64,000 nt of DNA from Schaalia dentiphila ATCC 17982 (GCF_000154225.1 NZ_DS264586.1:92527-156526), one strand, 5' to 3'; positions 1 through 8,937 are shown, counted from the first letter of the stretch. Notes: generated from the sequence alone by a model not told the origin. Numbers and translations are program-made.

Positions 1-3000
1 ACGAGGACGCGCGGGACGTCCACGCCGAAGGACACGCGGGTCATGCCCTCGCCGAAGTAGGCGCACTGGCGGCGTCCGTTCGTCGGGCGACCGTCGTACA
101 CGAAGGAGCCGTCCACGCCGCCACGCACGACGATGCGACGAGGCATGGGAACCCAGCTGCCTTCCATGCGGATCGAGGTCACCTTGGAGCCGTACTCGAC
201 GAGTTCCAGGGAGTTTCCGGTGACGCCGCTCGAGCGCTCGACCGACTCGGGGATGACGAGCTCGGTGAGGGCAGTGGTGCCCGCGAAGGCGTCGTCGCCG
301 ATGACCTTGAGGCCGTCGGGCAGGACGACACGGGTGAGCATCTTGTTGTTGGCGAATGCCGTCGCGCCGATCTCGACCGTGCCCGCGCGCACCGTGTAGT
401 CGGTGAGCGTGTTGGCGGCCGGGGACAGCATCAGGTGCAGGCCATCATTCGCCTTACGGTACAGGACGTTGTGCTCGGCCGAGTACACCGGGTTGTCGGC
501 GGAAACGGTCAGCGTCGCGATCTTGCGGTCGTTGTACAGGGCGGTCTCGGCGAAGGAGGTGACGCCCGCTCCGATGTGGAACGAGGTCAGGGCCGTGCTC
601 TCCGAGAACGCCTGCTCGCCGACCGCGGTCACCGAGTCAGGAAGGGTCACGGAGGACTGTGCCGTGCGGCTAAACGCGAAGTCGCCGATCGTGGTCAGGC
701 GTCCGAGTTCGGGCCGGAAATTGACCCCGTTCTTCGCACTCGTGGATTCGAAGGCGCTGCCGCCCAGGGAGATCGTGCCGCCCAGGTCGATGGTCGCGAG
801 CTTGTCGGCGGAGCAGAAGGCACAGGTGCCGACCGTCTCGAACTTCTCGGGCAGGGTGACCGCGGTGAGCGCGGAGAGGCGGAAGGCCTCGTCCTTAATC
901 GTGCGTAGGCTGTCGGGCAGTGTCACGGAGGTGATGCCAGCCTTCTGGAAAGCCTTGGGCGCGATCGTCGCGACTCCGTCCAGGACCGTGTACGTGCCTC
1001 CCGTATTCTTGGCGGCCGGGTACAGGATCAGGCGCGAGTGGTCCTTGGAGTACAGGACTCCGTCAACACTCTCGTAGTTCGGGTTCGCGGGATCGACCTC
1101 GACGCTGGTCAGCGAGGCGTTCTCGGCGTAGCCCGAGGTCACCGAGTCGGCGGCGACGTTGGGGCCCAGCTTGATCGTGGTGAGCGCCGAGTTGTAGTCG
1201 AAGACCTCCGCGCCCATCGTCACCACGGAACGCGGCAGCTCGATGGCCTCGAGGCTCGCGTTGGCGAACGCACGGTCGGCGATCGTGGTCAGCTGGGCCG
1301 GGTGGGCCTCGTCGTCGATGAAGGTGATCTTCTTCAGCGAGCTGTAGATGAAGGCCTCCAGGCCGATGGAACGCACCGAGGCGGGGACCGTCACGTGCTC
1401 CACGGTGGAGCTCGCGAAGGCGCGCTCGCCGATGGAGGTCACGGTGTCGGGCAGGGTGACCTCGGTGGCCGAGCCCTTGTACTTGACGAGGACGCCGTCC
1501 TCGTTGATCTCGAAGTCGTCGGCGTCGGCGGCGCGCACCGTGACGGGGATGGACGCGGTCTTGGCCGCGCCGGCCTCGGTGGTGACGGTGGCGGTCAGCG
1601 TGCCCGGACCAGCGTGATCGCCGGCGGTCAGGGTCGCCTTGCGCGTGTCAGTGTCGGCGGCGACCGTGGCCAGGTCGGCCGGCTCCACGCTCCACGTCAC
1701 CGCGCGGTCCTTCAGCGAGGGCGCCAGGTAGGCCTTCACGGGGGCGGTCTCGCCCACCTTGAGCGTCACCTGGGTGTCCGCGAGCTCGATGCCCGCGTCC
1801 TCAGAGATCGTGCGCACGCGGATCCGAGCGCTGGCCGACAGGGTCGGCTGGGACGCGTCGGTCGCGGTGATCGTCGCCTCGCCGGCGGCCAGGGTGCGGA
1901 CCTCGCCGTTTTCGTTCACGGTGGCCACGGCCTCGTTCGAGGACGTCCATACGAGGTCGGTGACATTCGCGTTCGCCGGCTCGTACGAGGGGCTCAGCGC
2001 GACCGTCTCGCCCGCAACAACCTCGGAGTCCTGCGGAGTGAGCGACAGGGAGGTCATCGGGATCGTGCTAAAGCGGATCACCTGACGGGCCTGGTTCTTA
2101 CCCCAGTCCCACGCGAACAGGTAGGCGGTCGCCGGATCCGAGGAGTCCGCGCGGTCGATGAGGTCGGCCCACTTGATCTCGTAGTGCTTGGCGTAAGTGC
2201 CGTCGGCCTGACGGTTCGCGCCCACGGCCTCCTTCTCGTCGTAGTAGCGACGCGAGGTCGGGGACTCGGAGAAAGCGATGCCAGCCAGCGGAGAGTTGTC
2301 GGTGACGTCGAAGGACACGACACGCTCGTCGCCCTCGCCGGTGACCGTCAGGTTGGAGATGACGGGAGCCTCGGTGTCCAGGGTGAAATCCCAGGCCAGC
2401 TGCGAGGCGACGCTCGAGGGCGCGACCGAGGCCGCATCGATCGTCAGCTTGTAGCGGCCCGCGGGCAGCTCCTTGCCATCCTTGTCGAAGCCGTCGAAGA
2501 CGGGGTTGTTGCCTTCCTGGCTTTCGATGGGCTCGACCTTGCTGGCGTGGTAGTTGAACAGGGACTTGCGGGCGCGCTCGAAGGTGTACTCACGCACGAC
2601 CTCGCCGGCCTCGTTCGTGTAGGTGTAGGTCACCTTCGGGGAGTTACGCAGCAGGCAGGTGCGCGGCAGGATGCGCGAGGGGGCCTCGGGCAGCGCAGAG
2701 CGCGACATGATGAAGTACGCGGGGTCGACCGCGCGCACATCGTCAATTTCCTGTCCGGCGAGCGGGTTCAGGGCACCCAGGGGAACCTCGGTCGCGGGGT
2801 TGATGAGGGTCGAGGAGCAGGCGTGCGCGGTGCTCGTCGTACCGTCGTACCACTTGCCGTCGAAGACGGCGGGCGCGCCCCAGGAGCCGTAGAAGCCCAT
2901 GTAGGGGACGGTCAGGTCGGGCTGACCGTCGGTACTGGTGAAGGTGACAGCACCGTCGATGAACGTGCCCTTGGGTGCGTTCGCGTTCGCGTACGAGGCA

Positions 3001-5411
3001 AAGGCGCCCTGCGGGGTCACGGTGACGGTCACGGTCGCGGTGCCCTTGGCGGGCACGGTCACCGAGTCAGCGGAGTAGGTCAGGTCGATGCCCTGCCCCG
3101 CCCAGTTCTTGGAGTGCTCAGTGAAGAGGCCCCCCTCGACGATCTCGGAGAGCGCCTGGCCGCCCAGCGTGTAGGTGTGGTCGGCGTCGGAGACATTCGT
3201 CAGGGTGACTTGGAAGGTCCACCCGTTCGTGCCCTCTCCGAGGTCAGCCTTGGGACGCCACGGGTTTTCCGCGCCCACAACGCTCGGGTAGACGGTCGTG
3301 GTCGTGGCTGCGAGGGCGTCCACCTGGCCGGCGCCCACGCGGCGCGGCGAGTAGTAGGTGCCGTCGTTCTGGTCGATGTCGAGCAGCGGGTGGGCGGTTC
3401 CCATCATGAGGGTGGTGACGATCGCTGCCTTGTCCGCCTCCGACAGGCCGGCGAATGCCGGGTCGTCGTTGACGCGCTGGCGTACGAGGGTCGCGATGCC
3501 CGCAACCTGCGGGGTCGCCATGGACGTGCCCGACATGGAGCGGTACGTGTTGCCCAGGACAGCCGCGACGATGTTGCCGCCGGGGGCAGCGATCTCAGGC
3601 TTGAGCTTGAGATCGGGCGTGACGCCCCACGAGGTGAAGTCGGAGACCGACGGGTTGGTCGAGGCGAGCTTGAGGCCCGCGTGAGGGTTGGAGATGGTGA
3701 TGGAGCCGGACTCGCTGGCCTTGATGGCCTCGATAAGCGCGTCCTTCTCCTTCTTCGTGATGGTCACGGTCGGCATCGTGTGGGTGGCTTCAATAGTCGC
3801 CACGTAGGGGTTTTCGACCGTCTCGGAGTCGCCGATGATGAGGGCGGCGGGCTTGGAGGTCAGCTGGGTGAGTCCCTTGACCTTGGCCTCGTGGGTCATG
3901 TCCGCGCCCGTCGCACTGTCGGAGCCGCCGCGGTCTTCGAGGACGATGACCTTCGACAGGTCGCCGGGGTGCTCGGCGACGAGCTTCTCGAGTGCGGCCG
4001 CGTCACCGATGCCCGCGTAGACGAGGGTGTAGGTGGCCTCGGGGATGTCGAGGAGGCTCGGCACGACGGCGTCCTTCAGGCCGCGCGACTTGCGGTAGAC
4101 GACCTGGCGGTCCCCCACCGTCAGGTAGGGCAGGGCGTCCTGGTTGTTGACCGAGGCGACGGCCAGGGTCGAGCTGTAGGACGCGGGCTCGGAGAGCGTG
4201 CCGGCGTCGGGGTCGGTCGCGAACGGCTTGTTCTTGCCGCTGTAGTTGGAGTAGGCGCTGGAGTAGGAGTTACCCGCAGCGGCGTTGACGGTCACTCCCG
4301 CGTTGGCGAGGTTCTTGTAGACCTCCGCGTACATGGTTCCGGCCTCGGTGCCCATGCCCGCATCCTCGCCGAGGGAGAGGTTGATCGAGTCGGGCTTGAG
4401 AACGACCGCGTCGTCGAGGGCCGCCAGGACCGTGCTGTCGGGGATCGATCCGTCCTTGTCGGAGGCGACCTTCGCGACGATGATCTGCGCGTGGGGCGCG
4501 GTGCCCTGCAGGTCAGCCGCGTTGGCGGCGGCGATCGCGGCGACGTGGGTGCCGTGCGACAGGTCCTTGCTCGACTTGGGCAGCACGTCCGCGTCGTTGT
4601 CCGCGTAGTCGAAGACGAAGGGGATCTTGCTGTTAAGGTAGGCGCCGGTCTTGCCGTGCGGCAGCTTGCCGACGAGGGCCTCGACGTCCCCCTGGCTCAG
4701 GCGCACATCGACGCCATCCATGGAGCCAGAGAAGGCCTGGTGGGTGGCCTCGATGCCCGTGTCGATAACCTCGACGACCTGACGATCCCCCTTCTGGGTG
4801 GTCTGATTCGCGCGCGTCATCTCCAGGGAGGAGGCGTTTTGCAGGGCCGGGTCCACGGCCTCGGCACCCAGCGCGCCCGCGTCCCCCTCGACGACCATGG
4901 GCTTGTGGTGGCGCTCGATGAACGCAGCCTTGACGCCCTCGGTCGCCTTGATGGCACCCAGGGACGAGGCCGGGGCCTGGATCGCGAAACCGTCCAACGC
5001 GTGCGTGTAGTCGCGCACGTCGGTGATGTCCGCACCGGGGACCACTGCCTCGACCGAGGTTTCGATGCGTTCCTTGACCGTCTCGTGCTTGGTTGAGGAC
5101 GACAATCCGAAGACCCGCTGATACCACGGGATGCCGACCGAGCCGTCTTCCAGCTGGACGATGATCGTCGTCGGGGTGTCGTCGGCGGGGACGCTCTCGG
5201 GGGTGGTGGTCGGGTTCTCGGCACCGGCCTCGTCGGCGGCTCCCGACTGCGGGGCGCCGGACTGGGCGTCGACGGACGAGGCGGGGGCTGCGGCGCCCGA
5301 CTGGCTTTCCTCTTGCGGGTTAGCTGCGAAAGCCGCCGGGGTGGTCACGGCGGTCATGGCAAGGGTGCCCGCGGTTAGCAGCACCAATGCCGAGGTTGTG
5401 CGATGGGACAT
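1..5411 (-). CDS. Secreted subtilisin-like (S8) protease with BspA-type leucine-rich repeats, 3' end outside window
   Basis: About 1,803 codons are visible and no stop is reached, so the C-terminus lies beyond base 1. The order is: signal peptide (residues 1-29, ending AFA), an I9-like propeptide, then a peptidase S8 domain with the full triad: Asp217 in VIDTG, His286 in HGTH and Ser630 in GTSMATP. A PA-like insert sits between His and Ser. Fn3-like and two Ig-like (Big_2-type) stretches follow, and from about residue 1305 there are LRR_5/BspA repeats of the kind LPDSVTSIGERAF. Known families suggest a surface-exposed protease with an adhesive or substrate-binding repeat region. A sortase signal or other anchor cannot be seen because the end is missing. 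No close neighbour shares its strand as an operon; the upstream gap carries a possible metal-regulator site. The ATG at 5411 is chosen because the signal peptide begins there; its ribosome binding site is weak. Confidence 0.9.
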   Translation of the reverse strand, partial: MSHRTTSALVLLTAGTLAMTAVTTPAAFAANPQEESQSGAAAPASSVDAQSGAPQSGAADEAGAENPTTTPESVPADDTPTTIIVQLEDGSVGIPWYQRVFGLSSSTKHETVKERIETSVEAVVPGADITDVRDYTHALDGFAIQAPASSLGAIKATEGVKAAFIERHHKPMVVEGDAGALGAEAVDPALQNASSLEMTRANQTTQKGDRQVVEVIDTGIEATHQAFSGSMDGVDVRLSQGDVEALVGKLPHGKTGAYLNSKIPFVFDYADNDADVLPKSSKDLSHGTHVAAIAAANAADLQGTAPHAQIIVAKVASDKDGSIPDSTVLAALDDAVVLKPDSINLSLGEDAGMGTEAGTMYAEVYKNLANAGVTVNAAAGNSYSSAYSNYSGKNKPFATDPDAGTLSEPASYSSTLAVASVNNQDALPYLTVGDRQVVYRKSRGLKDAVVPSLLDIPEATYTLVYAGIGDAAALEKLVAEHPGDLSKVIVLEDRGGSDSATGADMTHEAKVKGLTQLTSKPAALIIGDSETVENPYVATIEATHTMPTVTITKKEKDALIEAIKASESGSITISNPHAGLKLASTNPSVSDFTSWGVTPDLKLKPEIAAPGGNIVAAVLGNTYRSMSGTSMATPQVAGIATLVRQRVNDDPAFAGLSEADKAAIVTTLMMGTAHPLLDIDQNDGTYYSPRRVGAGQVDALAATTTTVYPSVVGAENPWRPKADLGEGTNGWTFQVTLTNVSDADHTYTLGGQALSEIVEGGLFTEHSKNWAGQGIDLTYSADSVTVPAKGTATVTVTVTPQGAFASYANANAPKGTFIDGAVTFTSTDGQPDLTVPYMGFYGSWGAPAVFDGKWYDGTTSTAHACSSTLINPATEVPLGALNPLAGQEIDDVRAVDPAYFIMSRSALPEAPSRILPRTCLLRNSPKVTYTYTNEAGEVVREYTFERARKSLFNYHASKVEPIESQEGNNPVFDGFDKDGKELPAGRYKLTIDAASVAPSSVASQLAWDFTLDTEAPVISNLTVTGEGDERVVSFDVTDNSPLAGIAFSESPTSRRYYDEKEAVGANRQADGTYAKHYEIKWADLIDRADSSDPATAYLFAWDWGKNQARQVIRFSTIPMTSLSLTPQDSEVVAGETVALSPSYEPANANVTDLVWTSSNEAVATVNENGEVRTLAAGEATITATDASQPTLSASARIRVRTISEDAGIELADTQVTLKVGETAPVKAYLAPSLKDRAVTWSVEPADLATVAADTDTRKATLTAGDHAGPGTLTATVTTEAGAAKTASIPVTVRAADADDFEINEDGVLVKYKGSATEVTLPDTVTSIGERAFASSTVEHVTVPASVRSIGLEAFIYSSLKKITFIDDEAHPAQLTTIADRAFANASLEAIELPRSVVTMGAEVFDYNSALTTIKLGPNVAADSVTSGYAENASLTSVEVDPANPNYESVDGVLYSKDHSRLILYPAAKNTGGTYTVLDGVATIAPKAFQKAGITSVTLPDSLRTIKDEAFRLSALTAVTLPEKFETVGTCAFCSADKLATIDLGGTISLGGSAFESTSAKNGVNFRPELGRLTTIGDFAFSRTAQSSVTLPDSVTAVGEQAFSESTALTSFHIGAGVTSFAETALYNDRKIATLTVSADNPVYSAEHNVLYRKANDGLHLMLSPAANTLTDYTVRAGTVEIGATAFANNKMLTRVVLPDGLKVIGDDAFAGTTALTELVIPESVERSSGVTGNSLELVEYGSKVTSIRMEGSWVPMPRRIVVRGGVDGSFVYDGRPTNGRRQCAYFGEGMTRVSFGVDVPRVL

Positions 5412-5479
5412 CTATGGCTCACTTGGTTGACAACTGGGTCAGGGCATGGCCGCGGATACGGCATAACCCAACGTCTAGG

Positions 5480-5498
5480 GTAGGGTTACCTATCCTTA
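5480..5498. promoter_or_regulatory. Possible DtxR/IdeR-like operator
   Basis: The 19 bases GTAGGGTTACCTATCCTTA match 13 of 19 positions of the classical DtxR iron box (TTAGGTTAGCCTAACCTAA) and lie about 70 bases upstream of the protease start. This would make the protease respond to iron or manganese. The match is only moderate and the assignment is inference. Confidence 0.25.
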
Positions 5499-5630
5499 CT
5501 GAAAAGTTTTCTTCTCACCATCCGTCGAGGGCTTTACGCGCCCATCTTTTCGCCGTAAACTAGCTCTTCTTAGCGAGTCCTTAGTAACAATAGCTGACCG
5601 TAATTTATGCGGCGGTGGCTACCAACAACA

Positions 5631-5682
5631 AACCCGCCGAGGAGAGCGCGGACACTGGGTCCGAACCATCTCCTGGCGGGTT
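5631..5682 (-). terminator. Hairpin after the YbjQ-like gene
   Basis: AACCCGCC pairs with GGCGGGTT and, one base in, AGGAGA pairs with TCTCCT, giving a 14-pair stem around a loop of about 23 bases. It lies just past the stop of the YbjQ-like gene on the minus strand and is followed by TTTGTTGTT, so an intrinsic terminator is likely. Confidence 0.55.
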
Positions 5683-5716
5683 ATGAGTCGCGTGCTCAGT
5701 GGCACGCGGATATGGG

Positions 5717-6037
5717 TCAGAGAATGACCGCGGTGCCCGTCGCGATGGCGGCGAGCATGCCGTTGTTGGTGCCGGCGGTGAAGTAGTCGACCTTCACGCC
5801 GACGACCGCGTTGGCACCCATGGCCTGGGCGCGGGCGCACATTTCGTTGACGGCGGTCGCGGAGGCGCCGCCGATCTCTTCCTCGTACTGGGAGGCGCGG
5901 CCACCGAACATGTTGGACAGGTTCGCACCGAAGTCCTTGAACATGTTGACGCCGGAGATCGCCTCACCGGAGACCATGCCGATGTACTGCTTGACGGGCG
6001 CACCCTCAACGGTCGGGGTCGTCACAACGAGCATCAT
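5717..6037 (-). CDS. YbjQ/UPF0145 family protein
   Basis: The 106-residue product has the typical length and glycine/alanine-rich core of the YbjQ (UPF0145, DUF74) family, including the segments YIGMVSGEAISGVN, AVNEMCARAQAMGANAVVG and the hydrophobic end. Members are small cytosolic oligomers sometimes called heavy-metal-binding, with no settled biochemical role. Two adjacent ATG codons occur at the start; either could be used. It is monocistronic, with a hairpin terminator downstream, and no metal-transport gene is next to it to support a specific function. Confidence 0.8.
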   Translation of the reverse strand: MMLVVTTPTVEGAPVKQYIGMVSGEAISGVNMFKDFGANLSNMFGGRASQYEEEIGGASATAVNEMCARAQAMGANAVVGVKVDYFTAGTNNGMLAAIATGTAVIL

Positions 6038-6195
6038 TCACTCCTTCATAGGGGGCTAACGTGGCAACACTACCCGCGTTCCCGCGCGGAGGCTAGTAGG
6101 CGCTCATCAACTGATTGGCTCAGTTGGTCCCCTCGCCCACTCCTACCCCTCCATACTCCACACAGGTTAGAACGGATGCCAGGCACCCCTTCTTC

Positions 6196-6417
6196 CTAGA
6201 GATAATCTCGAAGCCAGTCAGGCATGGACGGATCATCAACAGACCACGACTCAACCTCCGTTTCACTTTCTTCCCAATTACTCTCATCACCATCAAAGAA
6301 CTTATGCCTGTTGCACTTGTATTTCGTCACCGTCCCTCCCTCCAGGCGATACTCATTCCAGAAGTAGTTCTGCTTGCCATGACCTTTCCACTCACTCGTC
6401 GTGTAGATCGTCGACAT
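6196..6417 (-). CDS. Small hypothetical acidic protein
   Basis: A 73-residue protein rich in Trp, Tyr, Asp and Glu (ends SMPDWLRDYL). I do not recognise a family. The start at 6417 (MSTIYTTSEW) is preferred over a codon nine residues upstream because GGAAGGAAG lies eight bases before it. The gene sits alone in an AT-richer stretch, unlike its neighbours, which could mean recent acquisition. Two Trp-containing motifs and lack of a signal or membrane segment suggest a small cytosolic folded protein; nothing more can be said. Confidence 0.55.
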   Translation of the reverse strand: MSTIYTTSEWKGHGKQNYFWNEYRLEGGTVTKYKCNRHKFFDGDESNWEESETEVESWSVDDPSMPDWLRDYL

Positions 6418-6789
6418 ATTTCGCTTCCTTCCAAGTAGCCACACCTGCCAATATCCTTGCCATGTCGAGCAATATGGACAGACATGTATTTAGAACACTG
6501 AAAAACAGCCTTGAATAGAATCCCAACCGCAGGACCGACACGAAAAAAATAGGCAACTGCCTAACCAATCAGTCTATTTGGGCCACATTGCGCCAAAGGG
6601 CTGCACGGGTCAACAATGCCACAGAAAGATAAGTTACGCAACAACTCTCGCCGAGTCATGCAGCCGCGTGAGGGCACTAGCTAGTAGATAGCCCCCAGGC
6701 ATTTCTGAATGAGCGGATGCTAACATCCGAGGGTCAGCTAAGTTCAGGGGGCGCAGCGACGCGCCCGGCGACTTGCACGGAGCAACGCT
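6418..6789. other. AT-richer intergenic region, no gene seen
   Basis: This stretch has noticeably lower GC than its flanks. It contains short inverted repeats (for example CGGATG/CATCCG at 6714-6729) and presumably the divergent promoters of the small hypothetical gene and the hydrolase. I see no coding frame with a convincing start. Confidence 0.5.
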
Positions 6790-7575
6790 ATGAAGATGCA
6801 CGTCTACGAGCCTGGCGAGGAAGAGACGCCCACCATCCTTATCATTCACCCAATGCTGTCCTCGGCCTCGAGTATGAAGGCCACACTCTGCGATCACATG
6901 GGTCCAGGACTGCGCTTCCTCGTGCCGGACCTGTCCGCCCACGGGGACGAGGCCTCGGCCCCCTACGTGTCGGCAGCATCGGAGGCAGCGTCGATCCACG
7001 AGTGGCTGGCGTCCCGCGGCTTGTCGCGTCTGTCTCTGGGTTTTGGGGCGTCGCTCGGCGGTGTCATCCTGTTCGAACTGCTCCGTTTCCCGGACCTCTC
7101 GTTTGATCGGCTGTTCATTGAAGGCGTGAGCTTCTACTCGGGCGGTCCCGTGGCCCGAGTCGGCGGCTCCATTCTCAGCCGCGTGATGGTTGCGAAGCAC
7201 CGGAAGGCCGTCCGCGACCCCGAGGCGGGGGCACGCAAGCTCGCGCGCCTCTACGGCGAGGAGGCTGCTCGTGCGATGGCCTCGAGTTTCGCGGCGATGA
7301 GCGAGGACAGCGTCCGCGCGATCGTGCACGACTGCTCCCACGTCAGCCTGCCGCCCCTCTCCCCCACCACCCAGCGGCGCTGCACCTTCGCGTACGGGGA
7401 CAAAGACTCGGACCTGCGGCTCGCGCGCCGCGTGATCCCACGCCTCTATCCGCAGGCCGAGCTGCGCGTCTGGCCAGGCTCGGGGCACTGTGAGCGAATG
7501 AGCCGCGACTCGGTCGCCTACGGGGCGATGCTGCGGAACATCGCCCTGGGCTCAGCATCTACTGATCGTTCGTGA
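6790..7575 (+). CDS. Alpha/beta hydrolase
   Basis: The 261-residue product has the alpha/beta-hydrolase layout: an early strand ILIIHPML, the nucleophile elbow GFGASLGG with the serine in G-A-S-L-G, an acidic residue in YGDKDSDL and the late histidine in GSGHCERM. These supply a plausible Ser-Asp-His triad. There is no signal peptide or membrane segment, so it should act in the cytosol on an unknown ester or thioester. Its 3' end overlaps the 3' end of the convergent methyltransferase gene by 17 bases. Substrate cannot be inferred from context. Confidence 0.8.
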   Translation: MKMHVYEPGEEETPTILIIHPMLSSASSMKATLCDHMGPGLRFLVPDLSAHGDEASAPYVSAASEAASIHEWLASRGLSRLSLGFGASLGGVILFELLRFPDLSFDRLFIEGVSFYSGGPVARVGGSILSRVMVAKHRKAVRDPEAGARKLARLYGEEAARAMASSFAAMSEDSVRAIVHDCSHVSLPPLSPTTQRRCTFAYGDKDSDLRLARRVIPRLYPQAELRVWPGSGHCERMSRDSVAYGAMLRNIALGSASTDRS

Positions 7576-8161
7576 AGGAGGCGATCACGCAGGGAATTCG
7601 ACCTCGCACGACGCAGTAGGTGACGCCCATGCAGCCCATACGCTCAAAGAAGGCCCGGTATGACACCGGGTCGAAGTGCTCCTGGAAGTGCACGCCGAAT
7701 CGGGAGATCACCCTCAGGAACATGGTGTGCGCCCGCTTCTTGGGAATCACGTAGGTGGGGACGATGATCGTGCCACCCGGGCGCACGACCCGCTTGAGTT
7801 CCTTGAGCGCGTCGCCCGGTTCAGGCAGCAAGTGGATGACGTTGCCCGCCACGACGGCGTCGAACGAGTCGTTCGCGTAGCGCAAATCGGTGATATCCGC
7901 CTGCTCGACGGTGACGTTCGAGTGTTTCGCGAGCTTCTTGCGTGCCTGCTTGAGCATCCCCTCGGAATAGTCGGTCGCGACCACACGCGCGCATGCGGGG
8001 GCGATGGCGGCGCTAATCGCGCCCGTTCCGCACGCACATTCGAGCACGGTGTCACCGGGGCGAATCAACCGTGCAACGGCACCGCCCGTCCCGTCGTACA
8101 CCCTCCTGTTGAGCGCGTTGACGGCGAAGTCGTAGAGCGGGGCAACTCGATCCCAGAACAA
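7559..8161 (-). CDS. Class I SAM-dependent methyltransferase, TTG start
   Basis: The protein has the class I methyltransferase fold: motif I LECACGTGAISAAI, an acidic end of strand 2 (VVATDYSEGM), motif II around DAVVAGNVIHLLP and a post-motif RPGGTIIVPTY. It resembles the small-molecule methyltransferases of the UbiE/Methyltransf_11 type that begin FWDRVAPLYD. I choose the TTG at 8161 because GGAGG stands nine bases before it and the family alignment begins there; a longer frame to 8272 would add unrelated residues. About 200 codons. Motif I has Cys-Ala-Cys in place of the usual Asp/Gly pattern. The substrate is unknown. Confidence 0.8.
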   Translation of the reverse strand: MFWDRVAPLYDFAVNALNRRVYDGTGGAVARLIRPGDTVLECACGTGAISAAIAPACARVVATDYSEGMLKQARKKLAKHSNVTVEQADITDLRYANDSFDAVVAGNVIHLLPEPGDALKELKRVVRPGGTIIVPTYVIPKKRAHTMFLRVISRFGVHFQEHFDPVSYRAFFERMGCMGVTYCVVRGRIPCVIASFTNDQ

Positions 8162-8260
8162 TGCTGAACACCTCCGTATTCCCATGCATCGCACGAGGCC
8201 GACGCTGCTTCGCGCTGCTGGACATGATACGCCTGCGTAGGAGATGCCGGGGCGGAAAGG

Positions 8261-8284
8261 GGTTCTGTGCACAGGAACAGAACC
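8261..8284. other. Short perfect hairpin upstream of methyltransferase gene
   Basis: GGTTCTGT and ACAGAACC form an eight-pair perfect stem with an eight-base loop. It lies between the methyltransferase start and the 19-bp-period repeat array and could be an operator or part of the leader. Confidence 0.35.
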
Positions 8285-8295
8285 ACGAAGGCGCT

Positions 8296-8398
8296 CGCGG
8301 ATAGGTTATGCGGATACGGATAGGTTATTCACTTGCGGATAGGTTAATAAGCTATCCGCATCGTCATAACCTATCCGCATGTTCGTAACCTATCCGCG
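8296..8398. repeat. Palindromic array of six GGATAGG units at 19-bp period (array 1)
   Basis: Three forward copies of GGATAGG begin at 8299, 8318 and 8337 and three inverted copies (CTATCC) begin at 8352, 8371 and 8390. Every step within an arm is exactly 19 bases; the central step is 15. Forward units continue as GGATAGGTTA, and a C always precedes the GG. The outer arms CGCGGATAGGTTA and TAACCTATCCGCG are a perfect 13-base inverted repeat, and the inner pair gives a nine-pair hairpin around GTTAATAAG. A second array with the same geometry lies at 38934-39040. It sits between two minus-strand genes. Function unknown. Confidence 0.85.
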
Positions 8399-8455
8399 TA
8401 GTTACCCCTGCGTGCCACACCCCCTGCGTGCGACTCGGCCTATATCCAGCTCCAC

Positions 8456-8815
8456 CTACCGCGCTCGGCGCGCGTGGATAAAAGCACCGACGCTATGGGC
8501 CGCGAAGCCAAGGAGGCTATAGCCCACCCCGTAGATGAGTGCACTGTCATTGAGAAACAGGTACATCGGCGCCAGGAAACACACGAAGGGTGCGAGCAGC
8601 CACAGGAGGCTAAGGCCCTCCTTCACGCCGTCCCAAGCGCCAAAGCCCATCGCGAGTACCGGAAGGATCGCGAGCAGGATCAGGAACACGAGGCTCTTCA
8701 CGATCTCCATCGAGTCCGAGACGCGCGAGAGACTAAACCACGCCGCCGGCACCAGCAGGTAGATGCCGAACAGCACGGCGATACGAATCCACGTTGATTT
8801 TGTCGTCCACCTCAT
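8456..8815 (-). CDS. Small integral membrane protein
   Basis: The 119-residue protein has four predicted membrane helices, roughly residues 10-28, 38-58, 68-88 and 92-112, with a basic N-terminus and the basic tail HARRAR. I do not recognise a named family. It has an upstream gap of about 120 bases before the zinc-ribbon gene and the repeat array lies just past its stop, so it may be transcribed alone. Confidence 0.65.
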   Translation of the reverse strand: MRWTTKSTWIRIAVLFGIYLLVPAAWFSLSRVSDSMEIVKSLVFLILLAILPVLAMGFGAWDGVKEGLSLLWLLAPFVCFLAPMYLFLNDSALIYGVGYSLLGFAAHSVGAFIHARRAR

Positions 8816-8937
8816 GACTCAATGATAGCCGCGTCGCATGAATAAAAAGCACTTTGACACGTCCACTGTGCGGGCCGCGAAATGGGCGTACATGAACCAG
8901 CGTCACGGCGCGCGCAACGCTACCAGAGGGGTGACGC

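Larger units (their letters stand above)
5412..5716. other. Intergenic region with protease leader and a hairpin
   Basis: This 305-base gap separates the protease gene from the next minus-strand gene. It holds the protease promoter region, an imperfect dyad at 5477-5496 and a strong hairpin at 5631-5682. I see no coding frame worth calling. Confidence 0.6.

Noticed and set aside
1038..5096. Open frame of 1,352 codons on the plus strand opposite the protease gene
   Set aside because: It is the antisense shadow of a high-GC gene with clear protease and repeat domains; its protein is Arg/Gly/Val-rich with no recognisable fold.
6634..7488. 284-codon minus-strand frame over the alpha/beta hydrolase
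   Set aside because: Opposite frame has the full hydrolase motif set; this one has none.
8296..8398. CRISPR-like array
   Set aside because: The units are only seven to ten conserved bases with 9-12-base linkers and reverse orientation midway; there are no cas genes. Recorded instead as a palindromic array.
8296..8398. DtxR boxes in the GGATAGGTTA repeats
   Set aside because: The units look superficially like half-sites, but the 19-bp step and arm inversion do not make DtxR palindromes.
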